NCBI GenBank assembly: GCA_977006965.1
Contig: OZ345367.1
Coordinates: 1,302,001-1,366,000, forward strand
Direction of reading: 5' to 3'
DNA length: 64,000 nt
DNA from: Phymatolithon calcareum
Lineage: Eukaryota > Rhodophyta > Florideophyceae > Hapalidiales
Below are positions 9,792 to 21,157 of the stretch, piece after piece; the first letter of the stretch is position 1; every line of letters starts with the position of its first letter. The translations under genes were made by a program, and so were the position numbers. Below the pieces are notes generated by a model. That model was not told the origin of the DNA, made no database searches, and saw only the letters and a list, made by a program, of their open reading frames with translations.

Positions 9792-11613
9792 TTTTTCTCA
9801 TAACGAATTCTAGTTTTCGAAAGTGGAATTGCTTTTCAACCAAACTTTTCGTGGTGCTTCAAGTTTTTGCTCAAAAGTCCGTGAAAACATCTGAAGCGGA
9901 ACTTGCAAATCAACACTGCACTGTGGAATCGGCCACTGAAAACCAATGCCCCGTCCTCGTAACCAGTCTACAAAATAATGACTGGTAATGAGGACTTATT
10001 TGACTGGGTCTATGCCGCGATTTTGATGAATTCTCAAGAAGGCCCCTCTGGCAAGACGATCTTCCCAACCTATCAACATTAAATCAATTTTAACTTTTAA
10101 AACACGATACAGAAAATACAAGTTGGAAGGTTTAATTCGATTGTTATTTTGATATGAGGAGGGTTTTATAAGTTGTAAATCACTATAGTGTAAATCTTTC
10201 GTGTGCTAGGCGAACAAAACAAGTCCGATTCCAAACAAACTTGAGAAGGGGAAGAGGAAAAATTAGATTTTTCTCATTTAAGTTTTGTTCGTTTTTTCTA
10301 AAGGTTTGAGGACGTGAGTAGAAAATGACATCGGTCAGGACGTGGACTGCTTTGACATCGTTTGGTTCGATGTGGTCCAGTGAAAGATTCATTTTTGTAC
10401 TGCGCAAAGGGCGTGTTTGCTCGCGTCTACAAACTCAAGTTGTATGTGTATTGTAAGCCGGTGTAGCGCCAGTCGCACTAGAACCCGAGGCCACAGTGGT
10501 CAGAGAAGACGGGAGGAGAGAAAAAGTGCGGGAGAGACAAAACAATGAGAGACTGAAATGAGGAAAGAAAAGAGAGAGAGAAAGAGAAACGAAACACGAA
10601 GAAAGGGAAAAGGGGAGTTGCAGAAAACGGCGTCTTGATTACGCGTGAGATGAATGGTGGAGAAAAGCGAATAAAAGGGAGGGTGCGTAGCGCTGACGAT
10701 GTCGGCAACGTTGGATGATGGCAACCTTCAATGGGCCGTCACCTTTGGGCAGTGCACCGAAACGGAACAACGCAGGTATTCGGCGCGTTGAAAGGAGCAA
10801 CTCCACACTGGATTCTGCAGCGAAGCGCTTTCAGCGCTAGAAAAGACGAGCAGAATCGACGTCGTCTTTGAAGGCGGCGATCTTGGAAGGGCCGTCGATC
10901 TTGAGGCAAACGCACGAAAAGAAAAGGATGGATCTGTCGCTGGGTTCCCGCCGTACCGGCTTGCACGGCGAAGAAGCGATCAGGAAGGGTGGGAAATCTC
11001 CGACTTCGCGTGGTCGAAAGGACTCACAAGCGTGATGCGTGTAGGGTCCAAGCAATCGAGCCGAAATCCAGAAACCTCCACCTTCTATTACTAAAGGGAA
11101 GGGGCAAGCTATCTTATGTACTACTAGCAAAGAGAAAAACTCAAATTCTATATGCGCATGGGACACGTTCCTCGTGTGAACCAGCGGATCATCTAGACAA
11201 GGCAACAAGAGTCGCGAGCCTCTGATTCGGCGTTCCATGTGGATCGCGATCAAAGGTTCGTGGCGTACAGTCGCGAAAAACACAAGCTCTTACTGCATTC
11301 CTTACAGACTCAGCTTTGCTTTCGTGTCCGGGAATAGCATTGCAACGGAAAAGAAAAATGCAGTGGGCGCTACAGCCGGGACGACAAATGTGTAAGAAAT
11401 ACTCGGGCCTGGTACTCTTACGTTTTCCATACATTTGTTATCCTGGCTTACGTTATACATCTTCTTCTAGTATTTGTGAACTCGAGAAAACACGAGCGGC
11501 TTTCACGTCACTGACGAATAAAAATGTGAACTTGGAACGAAAAATATTTAATGATTCACTTGGAATTGAGCATTTTCAGCTGTCATGTCACTTATATTCA
11601 AACTGAGTTCTAT
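9792..11613. other. No convincing gene; old repeats and a purine-rich tract
   Basis: 10040-10200 is a diverged copy of sequence that flanks the large palindrome at 11614-11735 and 12716-12780, and it serves as that element's empty site. 10515-10620 is strongly purine-rich on the plus strand (GAGAGAAA-type). Open frames here, such as 10837-11283 on the minus strand, match nothing I recognise. Confidence 0.6.
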
Positions 11614-11636
11614 TGGCCAGATGATCTTCCCAACCC

Positions 11637-11704
11637 GATCAACTTTCACTTATAAAACCGCGGTTTTATAAATCGCCGCGGCGATTTATAAATGAAAGTT
11701 GATC
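11637..11704. repeat. 68-bp near-perfect palindrome
   Basis: Arms GATCAACTTTCACTTATAAA and the matching complement surround two smaller palindromes centred on CCGCGG and CGCCGCGGCG. It would fold into a compound hairpin. It lies 34 bp from the long inverted-repeat element. Confidence 0.85.
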
Positions 11705-11738
11705 GGCCGATGCAGAAAAAAATTTGTCGGAAGCTTAA

Positions 11739-12715
11739 GGACCTACATCCCCATCTTAGATTTTCACTTTTATTTTTTATGAGATTGGGAATCCGAGAAG
11801 CTCATTGGACACGTTCTGTTATGGCAGTACATAATTGGCTAAGCAAAAAAGTCCTCGCGTCGTGGAAACTTTTTCTAGAAATTCTCAGCAGAGGGTTCCT
11901 TCGAAAATCGGGACAGCTCCTTAAACGCGCAGTTTAAGACCACTTCCTGATTAGTTCTTCGCATTTCGAAAACTATTATAGAAAGCCAAGAATGTAGGTT
12001 ATCCAAAAATCAAAAAAAATCAAAGAAAGGGATGAAATAAGTAGTGTAGAGCACTGTTCGTAATTCTGATCTTGAAAAAGATGAATTTCTTATTGCCTCG
12101 GTCAAAAGTTTCGAATCGTTGTAGACTACCTCAGGAATACTGCAAATTTGGTGAAATCCAGCGTCTAGGTAGCAAAATAGTTCGCGCTTCTCGTCGGGGC
12201 GCAATGTGAATTTTAGTATATTTTTCGCCTGTTCCTTTGCCAATTTTAAAAAACTTTTGGTCTCGCGGCGCGAACTTTTTTGCCACCTAGACGTTCGATT
12301 TTACCAAATTTGCGGTATTTCTGTGGTAGTCTACAACCATTTGAAACTTTTGACCGAGGCAATAAGAAATTCATCTTTTTCAAGATCAGAATTACGAACA
12401 GTGCTCTACACTACTTATTTCATCCCTTTCTTTGATTTTTTTGATTTTTGGATAACCTACATTCTTGGCTTTCTATAATAGTTTTCGAAATGCGAAGAAC
12501 TAATCAGGAAGTGGTCTTAAACTGCGCGTTTAAGGAGCTGTCCCGATTTTCGAAGGAACCCTCTGCTGAGAATTTCTAGAAAAAGTTTCCACGACGCGAG
12601 GACTTTTTTGCTTAGCCAATTATGTACTGCCATAACAGAACGTGTCCAATGAGCTTCTCGGATTCCCAAGCTCATAAAAAATAAAAGTGAAAATCTAAGA
12701 TGGGGATGTAGGTCA
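11739..12715. mobile_element. Foldback-type element with ~460-bp inverted arms, TTAA duplication
   Basis: The arms, about 11740-12200 and 12254-12714, are near-perfect reverse complements separated by ~55 bp. TTAA flanks both sides (11735-11738 and 12716-12719). A related copy of the flanking sequence at about 10120-10145 has a single TTAA and no insert, so it is the empty site. TTAA duplication fits PiggyBac or Kolobok superfamily machinery acting in trans. No ORF encodes a transposase. A transcript through it would form a long double-stranded hairpin. Confidence 0.85.
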
Positions 12716-12719
12716 TTAA

Positions 12720-13312
12720 ATTCGATTGTTTTTTTGATGTGAGGAGGATTTTGTAAGTTGTAAAGCACTAAATGTTTCGTCTGAGAGGAGACCAAAACTT
12801 CATGGTCCATTGAAACATCCTACAGTAGGCAACATAAATGTGTTTAAACACCGGGAATGTACGAAACGGCAGGGTGGCATTGCGTGTGAGGCACGGGTGC
12901 CGCCTCCGGCACGTTGCCCGTGACATGCTGCACGGTCTAGGAACAGCAGTATAATTGTCGCTCAGAACCTAATTTTGGTTATTTTTTTGAATCCAAATTT
13001 TATTTGAAAAACTACTTCTTCGCGCAAAGTTTATCTCTGTTGGAGATAACAAATTTGTGAAAGTACTCGCACCCGGCCCTCTGGCAGAATAGCCCCTCGG
13101 GCCCGGTACTCTTCCGTTTTACATACAGTCGGACCTGTAAAACTGCAACCCCTAGACCGAGTTAGTATACGCTAAAAGTAACTATATTTCAATATACCTT
13201 GCAACCTGCAATTTTGCATCTAACAGGCCAGCAGCCCCTCGAGCCCTATTATACCCACCCGGGCCAGGTACTCTTACGTGTTACTTACATTTGTTATTTC
13301 CGGCTTACGGTA
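12720..13312. repeat. Dispersed repeat fragments, no gene
   Basis: 12720-12780 continues the old repeat split by the foldback element. Sequence resembling CGGGCCAGGTACTCTTACGT...GGCTTACG occurs at 11400-11460, 13100-13130 and 13255-13310. No coding signal is seen. Confidence 0.55.
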
Positions 13313-13317
13313 CACAT

Positions 13318-13792
13318 TGTGAAAATTTCCAACTATGCCCATGCACACGGGTGATGACATTCGAACATTCTCGTGTGCCTTATTACACACTTGTGCACAA
13401 TCTTATGATATCCCTAGTGCACTGCAACCACAATGCAATAGCATCCCAACCGAACAACGGGATGCCCTCATCCACCTTGTGAGGACGTCGAACACGTCCA
13501 ATCACGCCCCTAGAAATAGACTAACTCGAGACTATGAGACCACTACTTATGCTCAGCCAGATCTTCAGCCACGTAGGATAGCCAAGTTCATCAAGTAAAG
13601 CAAAGGTATACCACACTTTTGTTCGTCTCTTGCCGTCCCTGGTGTCGATCCAGGACGGAACAACTGGACCGGAGCAGAGCGCCTGATCGTCGCGGTGTCG
13701 ATCCGCGGGTTCAAACGCTACGTCTCCAGTCTTAGTTATCATTGACCCACAAGCTCAGATTCGCGGGCAATCCCCCTGACGAATTTTCATCA
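13318..13792 (+). repeat. 5' LTR of Copia 2
   Basis: 475 bp, TG...CA ends. It contains GGGTTCAAACGC, a loose match to a tRNA B-box. Confidence 0.93.
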
Positions 13793-13879
13793 CTTGCAAG
13801 TTAACAAAATTTGTCAACTCTTGTTTTGTTTATTATTTGCATTCCTATCGTTTTTCTGAAGCATTTCTGGCGTTGCATC

Positions 13880-14800
13880 ATGAGCGACTCTGGTTCTTCG
13901 GACACGATTCAACGGGCCAAGGACCGTGATAAGATATTGCGTGATATCGGAAAACGCGACCGATCTCTTCCTGAGATCAACGGACTTTGCTCCACGCTTT
14001 TGAACGTTCTTGACATGCCCGAGGCGGACTCCAAAATGCATTGCCAAGAGGCTATTCTACCACATATCTTAATTTCTTACCCTATTGTTGCAGATTCAAC
14101 GCTATACGTTTTGGTTCGCAAGGTACTCATCTTCATTGGTTTTCATGTCATATCTGGAGCCGGAAAAGTTGTGCTAAACTGTGTTGCTGATGCATTGTAC
14201 CATGATCTCCCCGAGTTCCGCGCTGAATCACGACTGATTTATGCACAGTCCACGTCTCAATCTCGCCGGGAGAGGTCCCGATCTCTTTCCTCATCTCCCA
14301 GCCCAACCAAGCAACCTGCGCATATCGCTCCTGCGATTGAGCGGCAAGTGCAAATAGATCCAGCACAGACAGATCGCCCCGCGGAACATCCAAAGAGGCC
14401 TCCAATGATGGACAATCTAAATGCATCGTACACTAAATCTCTGACCCGCAACCGCCAAGCCGTCGCTTCCAACTTCCATGACGACGATGAAAAGTTTTCT
14501 GGATCGATTGGTGGCAAAATGACTTTACACAAGGTGAAACGAACTTTTATGGCAGTTTGCACCGAGCAAGAAATTCCTCGGCTTGAAGCTGTTAATTTAT
14601 TGCATCATTGCTTGTCCGGTTTGGCAAAAGATTACTATTACGAGAAAATCAAGGACCGAGCTACAACCAGTGGCGAAGCATTTACTTTGTTGCAGGAACA
14701 TTTCAGTTCCAAACACCATCAAACACAGACACAAACCTATCTTGACAAGCTTAGAATTGCGAACATCATGTCGGAAAATGGTTGCTCTGCGCTCAAGGCC
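13880..14800 (+). pseudogene. gag: Copia 2 gag
   Basis: It starts at ATG 13880 (MSDSGSSDTIQRAKDRDK). The N-terminal 160 residues are followed by a Ser/Arg/Pro-rich stretch and a helical capsid-like domain (KFSGSIGGKMTLHKVKRTF). The frame is lost near 14800 and continues one frame over, where the zinc knuckle CMLCDQVGHWRQEC (CX2CX4HX4C, about 15268-15309) is intact. The structural protein would bind the element RNA. The frameshift makes this copy non-functional unless slippage occurs. Confidence 0.85.
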
Positions 14801-17800
14801 TCAGTATCGGCAACGGGCGTATTACCGACACCATACCAATGTCCGGACCTGAAATGCAGCACGAGAACCATCGCATTCGCATACTTTCTCGTATCGTTGA
14901 GGATGAATCATGGGCGCAGCCTACGGTCATACACCGCGTCACGAACCCCATGGACTACAGCACATTCTACACGATGTTAATGGCGTCGTTGACGCAAATC
15001 ACTGGCGGAAACACCGTGGGCACAAATGCCAAGCCCATGTCAGACATGGGACAATTTGGTACACTCGGACATCTATCTCCACCTGCCGCCGCGCATTATA
15101 GTGCCCGCTCTGCCATGGATACGCACTACGGAAGCACTTTCGCATCCAGGCCCAGTCACAGAAATGAAAGAGGAAGTAATAGAGGAAGACATCCCACACG
15201 TTCCTCACGACCACCGAGAAGGAAGCGCACAGCGCATGAGCTGGCGTTCCTGGAAGCCCGCACCAGGTGCATGCTTTGTGATCAAGTTGGTCACTGGCGC
15301 CAGGAGTGTCCCAACCGGAAGCGTACCGCATCGGAAGCCATCAATGCCCGAGTAATTGCCCATGGAAACAATGGCACAGCCTTGGCACGAGTACTTCTAC
15401 TCGTCGCAGAAGAGGATGACCTATACCACGAATACACTACTGAATGTACAGAAGGCTCTTTCGCTGACGAAACTGCTGACCCGTCCACCGGTATCGGTTT
15501 GTTCCACAACGCGATAACCGAGAAACTCATTGAAGAAGATGCACAGAGAATTCTAATCAATGCCTTCGACCAGCTCATAGGCGGAGAAGCCGAACAAGTT
15601 CTCGATATTGCCAATGTTGGTTATTCGCAAAATTTCTTTTTGTGCATTCCACCTACATCTAGCATGGAATCTTCGCTCACGCACGATTCCCCGGTGGACC
15701 TTGTGGAAATTCCGCTTTCTACAAACTACCTCGAAGACCAGATCAGGAAGTTTCAGGGGTCTTCTCACTCCACATCTTTCGCTGGTGCCCTGCTAGACAC
15801 TGGCGCACAAAAGTCTGTCATGGGAAAACAGCAGGCGTTAACCTAATGCAAACTCAACAACATTGACTTCCGTCTATCACCCTCCATCACGCGGTTCAAG
15901 TTCGGAATACATGTCACCAAGTCGATTGGAAGAATTACTGTCATCATTCCCACTCCTCACCACCCCATCATCGAGAAGATCGATGTCGTACCACAGAACG
16001 TACCGTTCTTATTCGGTCTCGATTTGTTGGGCAAGCGCGGACTTCAATTCCTTTCAGTTACCAACGAACTGGAATGTGTCCCAGAAAAATGGAAAATGCC
16101 AGTCGCACGTCAGTTCGGTCATGCGTACATTTGCCTACCCCAAATAACCGGCACGTTTCTGACAAAGTCGCAGCTTGAGCGTCTTCACATTCACCTCGTA
16201 CATCCAAGTACGGCTAAGCTGTACAATCTCCTCCGTCGTTCGGATCCTGAAAGCGTTTCAGATGACACAAGGCAGCTTTTAATGGATATTTCGAAGGCAT
16301 GTGCTACGTGCACCAAGTTTTCGCGGCAGCAAATCAGTTTCCAAATTCGCGACACTGCTGAAATCGTTTTTAATCATGAGCTAATACTTGACATCATGTA
16401 CCTGCGCGACCACACTGGGACATCTAAACCCGTCTTACATATCATTGACGCAGGAACACGATTCTCCGCAGCCGCTTTCCTCTCGGATGTCAGCGCCGCC
16501 ACATTATGGAACACTTTTCTGCAAATTTGGTCCACCCTCTATGTCGGATTTCCAGAGAATATGCTCACTGACCAAGGATCAGTGTTCATGTCTGCGGAAT
16601 GGGAAAATGCGTGCGAACTTTCTGGAATCACATTGCGCCACACTGGCACAGAATCGCATAACTCACTAGGCATTGGCGAAAAATATCATGACAACCTCCG
16701 TACTATCTACCAAAAACTGCAAAATGAATTTCGGACGTTGCCGTGTGGGCTTATCCTATCCATAGCCACAAGGCGATGAATGACACAGTTGGCCCACATG
16801 GCCTTGTACCAACTTTACTGGTTTTCGAAACACTTCCCCGGTTGCCGTTCATATTCAAAAAAGACTTCCCTAAGCAGAAAATGCGCATTCGCGCCATACA
16901 AGCGGCGCGACACGAATACGAACGCATCGGAAGTCGCGAAATTATCCAACGCAGACTACGAAAGAACGTACCTCCCGGCGCACACCACGTATACGAGCCT
17001 GGGGATTTCGCATATGTATACAGGGACAATCTAAAACACTACATTGGTCCTCATATGGCAGCGCGAGCAGAAGGAAAGTCGATTTTCTTGCACACTGGCG
17101 AAGCCACTGGAGCACGACAATTTAATATCGCACAACTCAAACCATGCCCTCTCACACGCCACTCCAACCGGGCGAAGCACACTACACCGCTCGCGCACGC
17201 TGAAGTTGTCTTGCACACCGAAGTTCTCGAACCCAATGATCAGCGTAACTCTGAGTTTGTACTGGAAGATAGACAAGAGATGCAAGGTTTGGCTAAACGT
17301 GGCACTTTCCAAATTATCAAACTAGGCAACGCCGGGCCAAACCCGAACATTCTCCCGACTCGCATGGTACGGGCAATCAAGCATCTTGCAAACGGAGTAC
17401 AGAAAAGGAAGTCTCGTTTCGTGCTAGGTGGACACAGGGACAAAGCTAAACAGATGATTGTCCATTCATCGAACACGCTCAGGCAAAAGTCAGTCCGTTT
17501 AATTCTCGCACTTGCATCAATTCTAAAGTTCGACGTTTGGAATTCGGACATCAAGCAAGCATATCTACAAGCGGACGTCCCGTTGCAGCGCGCCATATTT
17601 TGTCGACCCCCACTGCTCAACCTCGCTGATGACGAGATTGCACAAATTATCTTGCCGCTATACCGTCTGACGGACAGCGGAGAATATTGGCATGAAACTC
17701 TGTCCAAACATCATCTGAATGACCTCAACATGAAACAGGCTGTTGGTGATTTCTCCCTGTTCTACCGTACTATCGGTGGAAACCTTTCTGCGTTGAGTGG

Positions 17801-18774
17801 TACATACGTGGACGATATTCTGCACGCCGCAACCGCAGATGAGAAGGCGAAAATAATGGCAAAAATGAAAGAAAAGTTCGAAATGACATCGTCAGATGAT
17901 TGCGTGTTCGCATTTATTGGCTTGGAGATCGACTCCAGCGACCCAGAATTGATCAAGTTAAGTCAGCGCGATTAAATCATGCGTCTTCAGGTCCTCCCCA
18001 AAAATTCCACCTTCGAATTGTTTCGCTCTGTACGCGCAAAAATTTCTTGGACGATACACTCCCGCCCTGACGCCGCCGCATCGTCATCATTTGCTGCCCA
18101 GATCACTGAAAAATCGTTCAGTGCATCCAGCATTAACTTTGTCAACAAAGTTATCAAGTACCTGCAAGCGACCGCAGACTTGTGCTTACAATTCCCAAAG
18201 CTCGATCCCAATACGCTACGCTTGCTAGTATACGTTGATGCATCGTTCAGCAACTGCGCCGACGCAAAATCTCAGCTCGGCCATATAATTGTTCTCGCGG
18301 ATGCCTCAGACCGTTGTGCCATTATTGATTTCGTCACACAAATCGCGTCGCATTGCACGGTCCTCATCTACCTCCGAAGCATTCGCGTTAGTCCATGGCT
18401 TTGACCACGCCTTTCTGATTCGCCATGACCTTCAAATTCTCATCGGCAAGCCCATACCAATCCTCATGCTCACAGAGAGCGACATCCTTTTTCGTAACCT
18501 TACCCAGGCACGATACACTTCAGAGCGAAGGTTGATGATCGCCATAAATTCGGCTCGCGAGGCATATAACGATCGCACAATCTCCAACATTGCACTGATC
18601 CGGTCAGAATACAACCCGGCCGACGCCGTGACAAAAGTTGCCGCTAACGACGCTTTGCTACGCCTAATGAAAACTCATCGCATCAGTCATCCAATTGACC
18701 AATTCATCATAGAGCCGCCCGCAAGGCAGCACTTCGCGAAATGTTCTCAGTCATCGAAGAATAGGGATGTGTGA
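14801..18774 (+). pseudogene. pol: Copia 2 zinc knuckle and pol, multiply interrupted
   Basis: Protease LLDTGA is at about 15789-15806. An in-frame TAA at 15844-15846 follows (ALT-stop-CKL), and the same frame continues (NNIDFRLSPS...FLFGLDLLGK). The integrase core holds LILDIMY, LTDQGS and a downstream Glu (about 16380-16690). After a frameshift near 16760, RT shows NSDIKQAYLQA and TYVDDIL (about 17547-17822). A second in-frame TAA (17973-17975, SQRD-stop-IMRL) precedes the connection region. RNase H (YVDAS, TES, NPADAVTK) continues after a shift near 18330. Both stop codons sit where Copia proteins often carry Tyr, one base change away. The copy is inactive as read. Confidence 0.9.
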
Positions 18775-19244
18775 AAATTCCCAAGTATGCCCATGCACAC
18801 GGGTGATGACATTCGAACATTCTCGTGTGCCTTATTACACACTTGTGCACAATCTTATGATATCCCTAGTGCACTGCAACCACAATGCAATAGCATCCCA
18901 ACCGAACAACGGGATGCCCTCATCCACCTTGTGAGGACGTCGAACACGTCCAATCACGCCCCTAGAAATAGACTAACTCGAGACTATGAGACCACTACTT
19001 ATGCTCAGCCAGATCTTAAGCCACGTAGGATAGCCAAGTTCATCAAGTAAAGCAAAGGTATACCACACTTTTGTTCGTCTCTTGCCGTCCCTGGTGTCGA
19101 TCCAGGACGGAACAACTGGACCGGAGCAGAGCGCCTGATCGTCGCGGTGTCGATCCGCGGGTTCAAACGCTACGTCTCCAGTCTTAGTTATCATTGACCC
19201 ACAAGCTCAGATTCGCGGGCAATCCCCCTGACGAATTTTCATCA
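18770..19244 (+). repeat. 3' LTR of Copia 2
   Basis: Nearly identical to the 5' LTR and preceded by the short purine tract AGAATAGGGA. Confidence 0.93.
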
Positions 19245-19606
19245 CACATCTCCTAAATATATTGCTATTTGAGTTCTATTGGGGGAAGCAGTCGTTTTGC
19301 AATACTTATTGCGTGCGAAGGCCAATAAACCGTTGTATTGGGCCGTAACACTGGGAAAACATAGCAGCATTTGGGCCCAAAAAACCATATAATTTTCGAG
19401 CCAAAATGATGCCGTGCTCCCCCAGTGAGCTCCGGCTGCCGAAAGAGCGCAGCCACTTTTGCATTGTCTGTTTGCACCAGTCTTACTAGCCAATGCACCC
19501 TGAAACAAGCAGTGGACAGCTAATATCATATTGTGCGCTTGCTTCTCTTTGCCTCTATCACGAGGCGGCTTGGGAAGCTTCCAGATCTCCATACTGTGTT
19601 TGCAAG

Positions 19607-20350
19607 ATGGCAGATCATGGACGTAAACCGACTCACTTGGAGGTCGTTGAGCTCCTTATGAAGAAGAGAAGCAACATTGAGAAGGATATCGCGTCTCGAC
19701 GTGCTAATGTGGTTCGTCGGAACGTGGTGCACAGCGTCTATGCCTGTCCCCGCGGTGAAAACTGCAAAGGAACTCGAGAGATTGCCTTCGAAAAGGCAAA
19801 AGGCTTCACCAACCTGTTCAGCTACCTGAGGATCTGCCTTTCAGGAGGAAGTGAGCAGCATTTGCGAGGGGTCTACCGCGACGCTCTGCTGGAACAGCGC
19901 ACACGCTAGGAAATGAAATGAAAATTTCGCAATATCCTTAATCTATTGCTGTGACTCCAAAGGAGAAGGCGATGTATGACGACATTCCACTCACTACCTC
20001 TTTTGTCTTTGTCGGCGGCACATGTCACAAACCCAAAACTGCGAGCATTTTCGAAACATGAGGACGTGTTTTCGGTGGCAACATTCAATTAGACTGTGTT
20101 CAAACTGGTCGAGCTGGTCGAGTCCAGAATTAGGGAGGATATTGTGCGTACGAAGGGCGCCATAATGTACGATGGCTGGACTTCTGGCGGTACACACTAC
20201 CTTGGCGTTATCGCCGTATTTAAGAGGAGCTTGCGTTGTCGTTGCTTTTGGCTAGTCCGATGGCGAAGGTGGTTGCGTCTTGGTGTACGCGTTAACGATT
20301 TGCGTGCGTTAAGAAAGTCATCGGTAAGGGCCTGGCAGGACGTCAAGTGC
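19607..20350 (+). pseudogene. hAT-like transposase remnant
   Basis: The first 100 codons from ATG 19607 end at a stop (19907-19909). They contain a zinc-finger-like start (YACPRGENCKG...FSYLRICLSGG) matching the minus-strand frame at 44588-45031 (FECPRLRNCKN...YSHLLSCVAGG). Downstream, EKAMYDDI (about 19965) and, in another frame, GAIMYDGWTSGG...YLGVIAVF (20158-20222) match the DGWT-type motif that opens the hAT catalytic domain. Frameshifts and truncation make it dead. The hAT assignment rests on motif pattern only. Confidence 0.6.
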
Positions 20351-20502
20351 TGAGCAAAAGTGGTTTACATTTTTGCGGCAAGAACTCTTATTGCAATACA
20401 TATTGAGGGTTATTGCCTTTATTGCTACTGCGAAACTTATTGCTCTTGAGCATGCCGTAAATAAAAATAATATTGGTTCAACCCCTGATACTGTATCGTC
20501 AA

Positions 20503-21003
20503 CTATTGTCCAACGTCCTCATTTCTACTATCCTGAGCACTCGACATGGCATTTTGGCGTTGCGCAGCAATCTCTTCATGAATCTCGCGCAGAATTGGTG
20601 CAATACGAGCCAGGATAGTTTCGTTTTGTGAACGTACATTGCTCTCACCAAACGGGGGCTTTATTTCGACTGTGCCGCCGAGCAGCTGCACGCTTTCACC
20701 TTCAATTTGAGCCTCCATACCGCGTCGCCCCAGAGCGGCAATTATCTCCTCCGCTCTAGGAGCATTCGACATGGCATCCACGTTCAAATTCGAGGCACGA
20801 CGCGGCGAACGCAGCACAGGCGGATTTGTGCATATTTGGCCCGAAAATGTCACAAGTTCCGGGCGCACAAGCAGAAGACGCGGCGGATTACCGGGCACAA
20901 GCACGCTCACCCAGCCTGACTCCGGGTCTGTGGCGTAATGGACGCCTCGGTGAACAGTGTTGCGGAGCGAGACGGTAACGAATTCATTCTCGCACGCAGC
21001 CAT
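20503..21003 (-). CDS. LSM12: LSM12-like protein
   Basis: 166 residues from ATG 21003; the frame extends upstream but without a better Met. The N-terminal half has a small beta-rich LSM-like region (FVTVSLRNTVHRGVHYA...WVSVLV). The C-terminal half fits the anticodon-binding-like AD domain of LSM12: AEEIIAALGRRGMEA, then VQLLGGTVEIKPPFGESNV and a helix TILARIAPILREI. In other eukaryotes LSM12 partners ataxin-2 in RNA metabolism; that is family knowledge. Length is close to the family (about 190). It lies 154 bp downstream of the oxidoreductase gene, same strand. No intron is needed. The AD match is better than the LSM match. Confidence 0.6.
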   Translation of the reverse strand: MAACENEFVTVSLRNTVHRGVHYATDPESGWVSVLVPGNPPRLLLVRPELVTFSGQICTNPPVLRSPRRASNLNVDAMSNAPRAEEIIAALGRRGMEAQIEGESVQLLGGTVEIKPPFGESNVRSQNETILARIAPILREIHEEIAAQRQNAMSSAQDSRNEDVGQ

Positions 21004-21157
21004 CGTGTTGGCGTGCCAGCCTTCACATGTGTATTTTATCATAGTTCGGTTGCGATTCACTTTCATCTAAAAATACCTACAAAAATATTACTTCGTCGCC
21101 CCGACCAGCCGGTTTCGAACGTGGCGATCGATCGCTTCTCCCACAGGAAAAGGACAT

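Larger units (their letters stand above)
13318..19244 (+). mobile_element. Copia LTR retrotransposon 2, complete ends, coding region broken
   Basis: The LTRs (13318-13792 and 18770-19244, 475 bp each) start TGTGAAAATT and end TCATCA and differ at only about three sites. The 5-bp duplication CACAT lies at 13313-13317 and 19245-19249. Gag and pol run in order, but the frame is interrupted by three frameshifts (near 14800, 16760, 18330) and two in-frame TAA codons (15844-15846, 17973-17975). It is a different family from Copia 1, since LTR length and sequence and the YVDD box differ. Confidence 0.95.

Noticed and set aside
10837-11283. 148-codon minus-strand ORF
   Set aside because: No family match, and it lies among old repeats.
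13640-13730. Possible tRNA gene in the Copia 2 LTR (GGGTTCAAACGC)
   Set aside because: No acceptor stem or cloverleaf could be formed around it.
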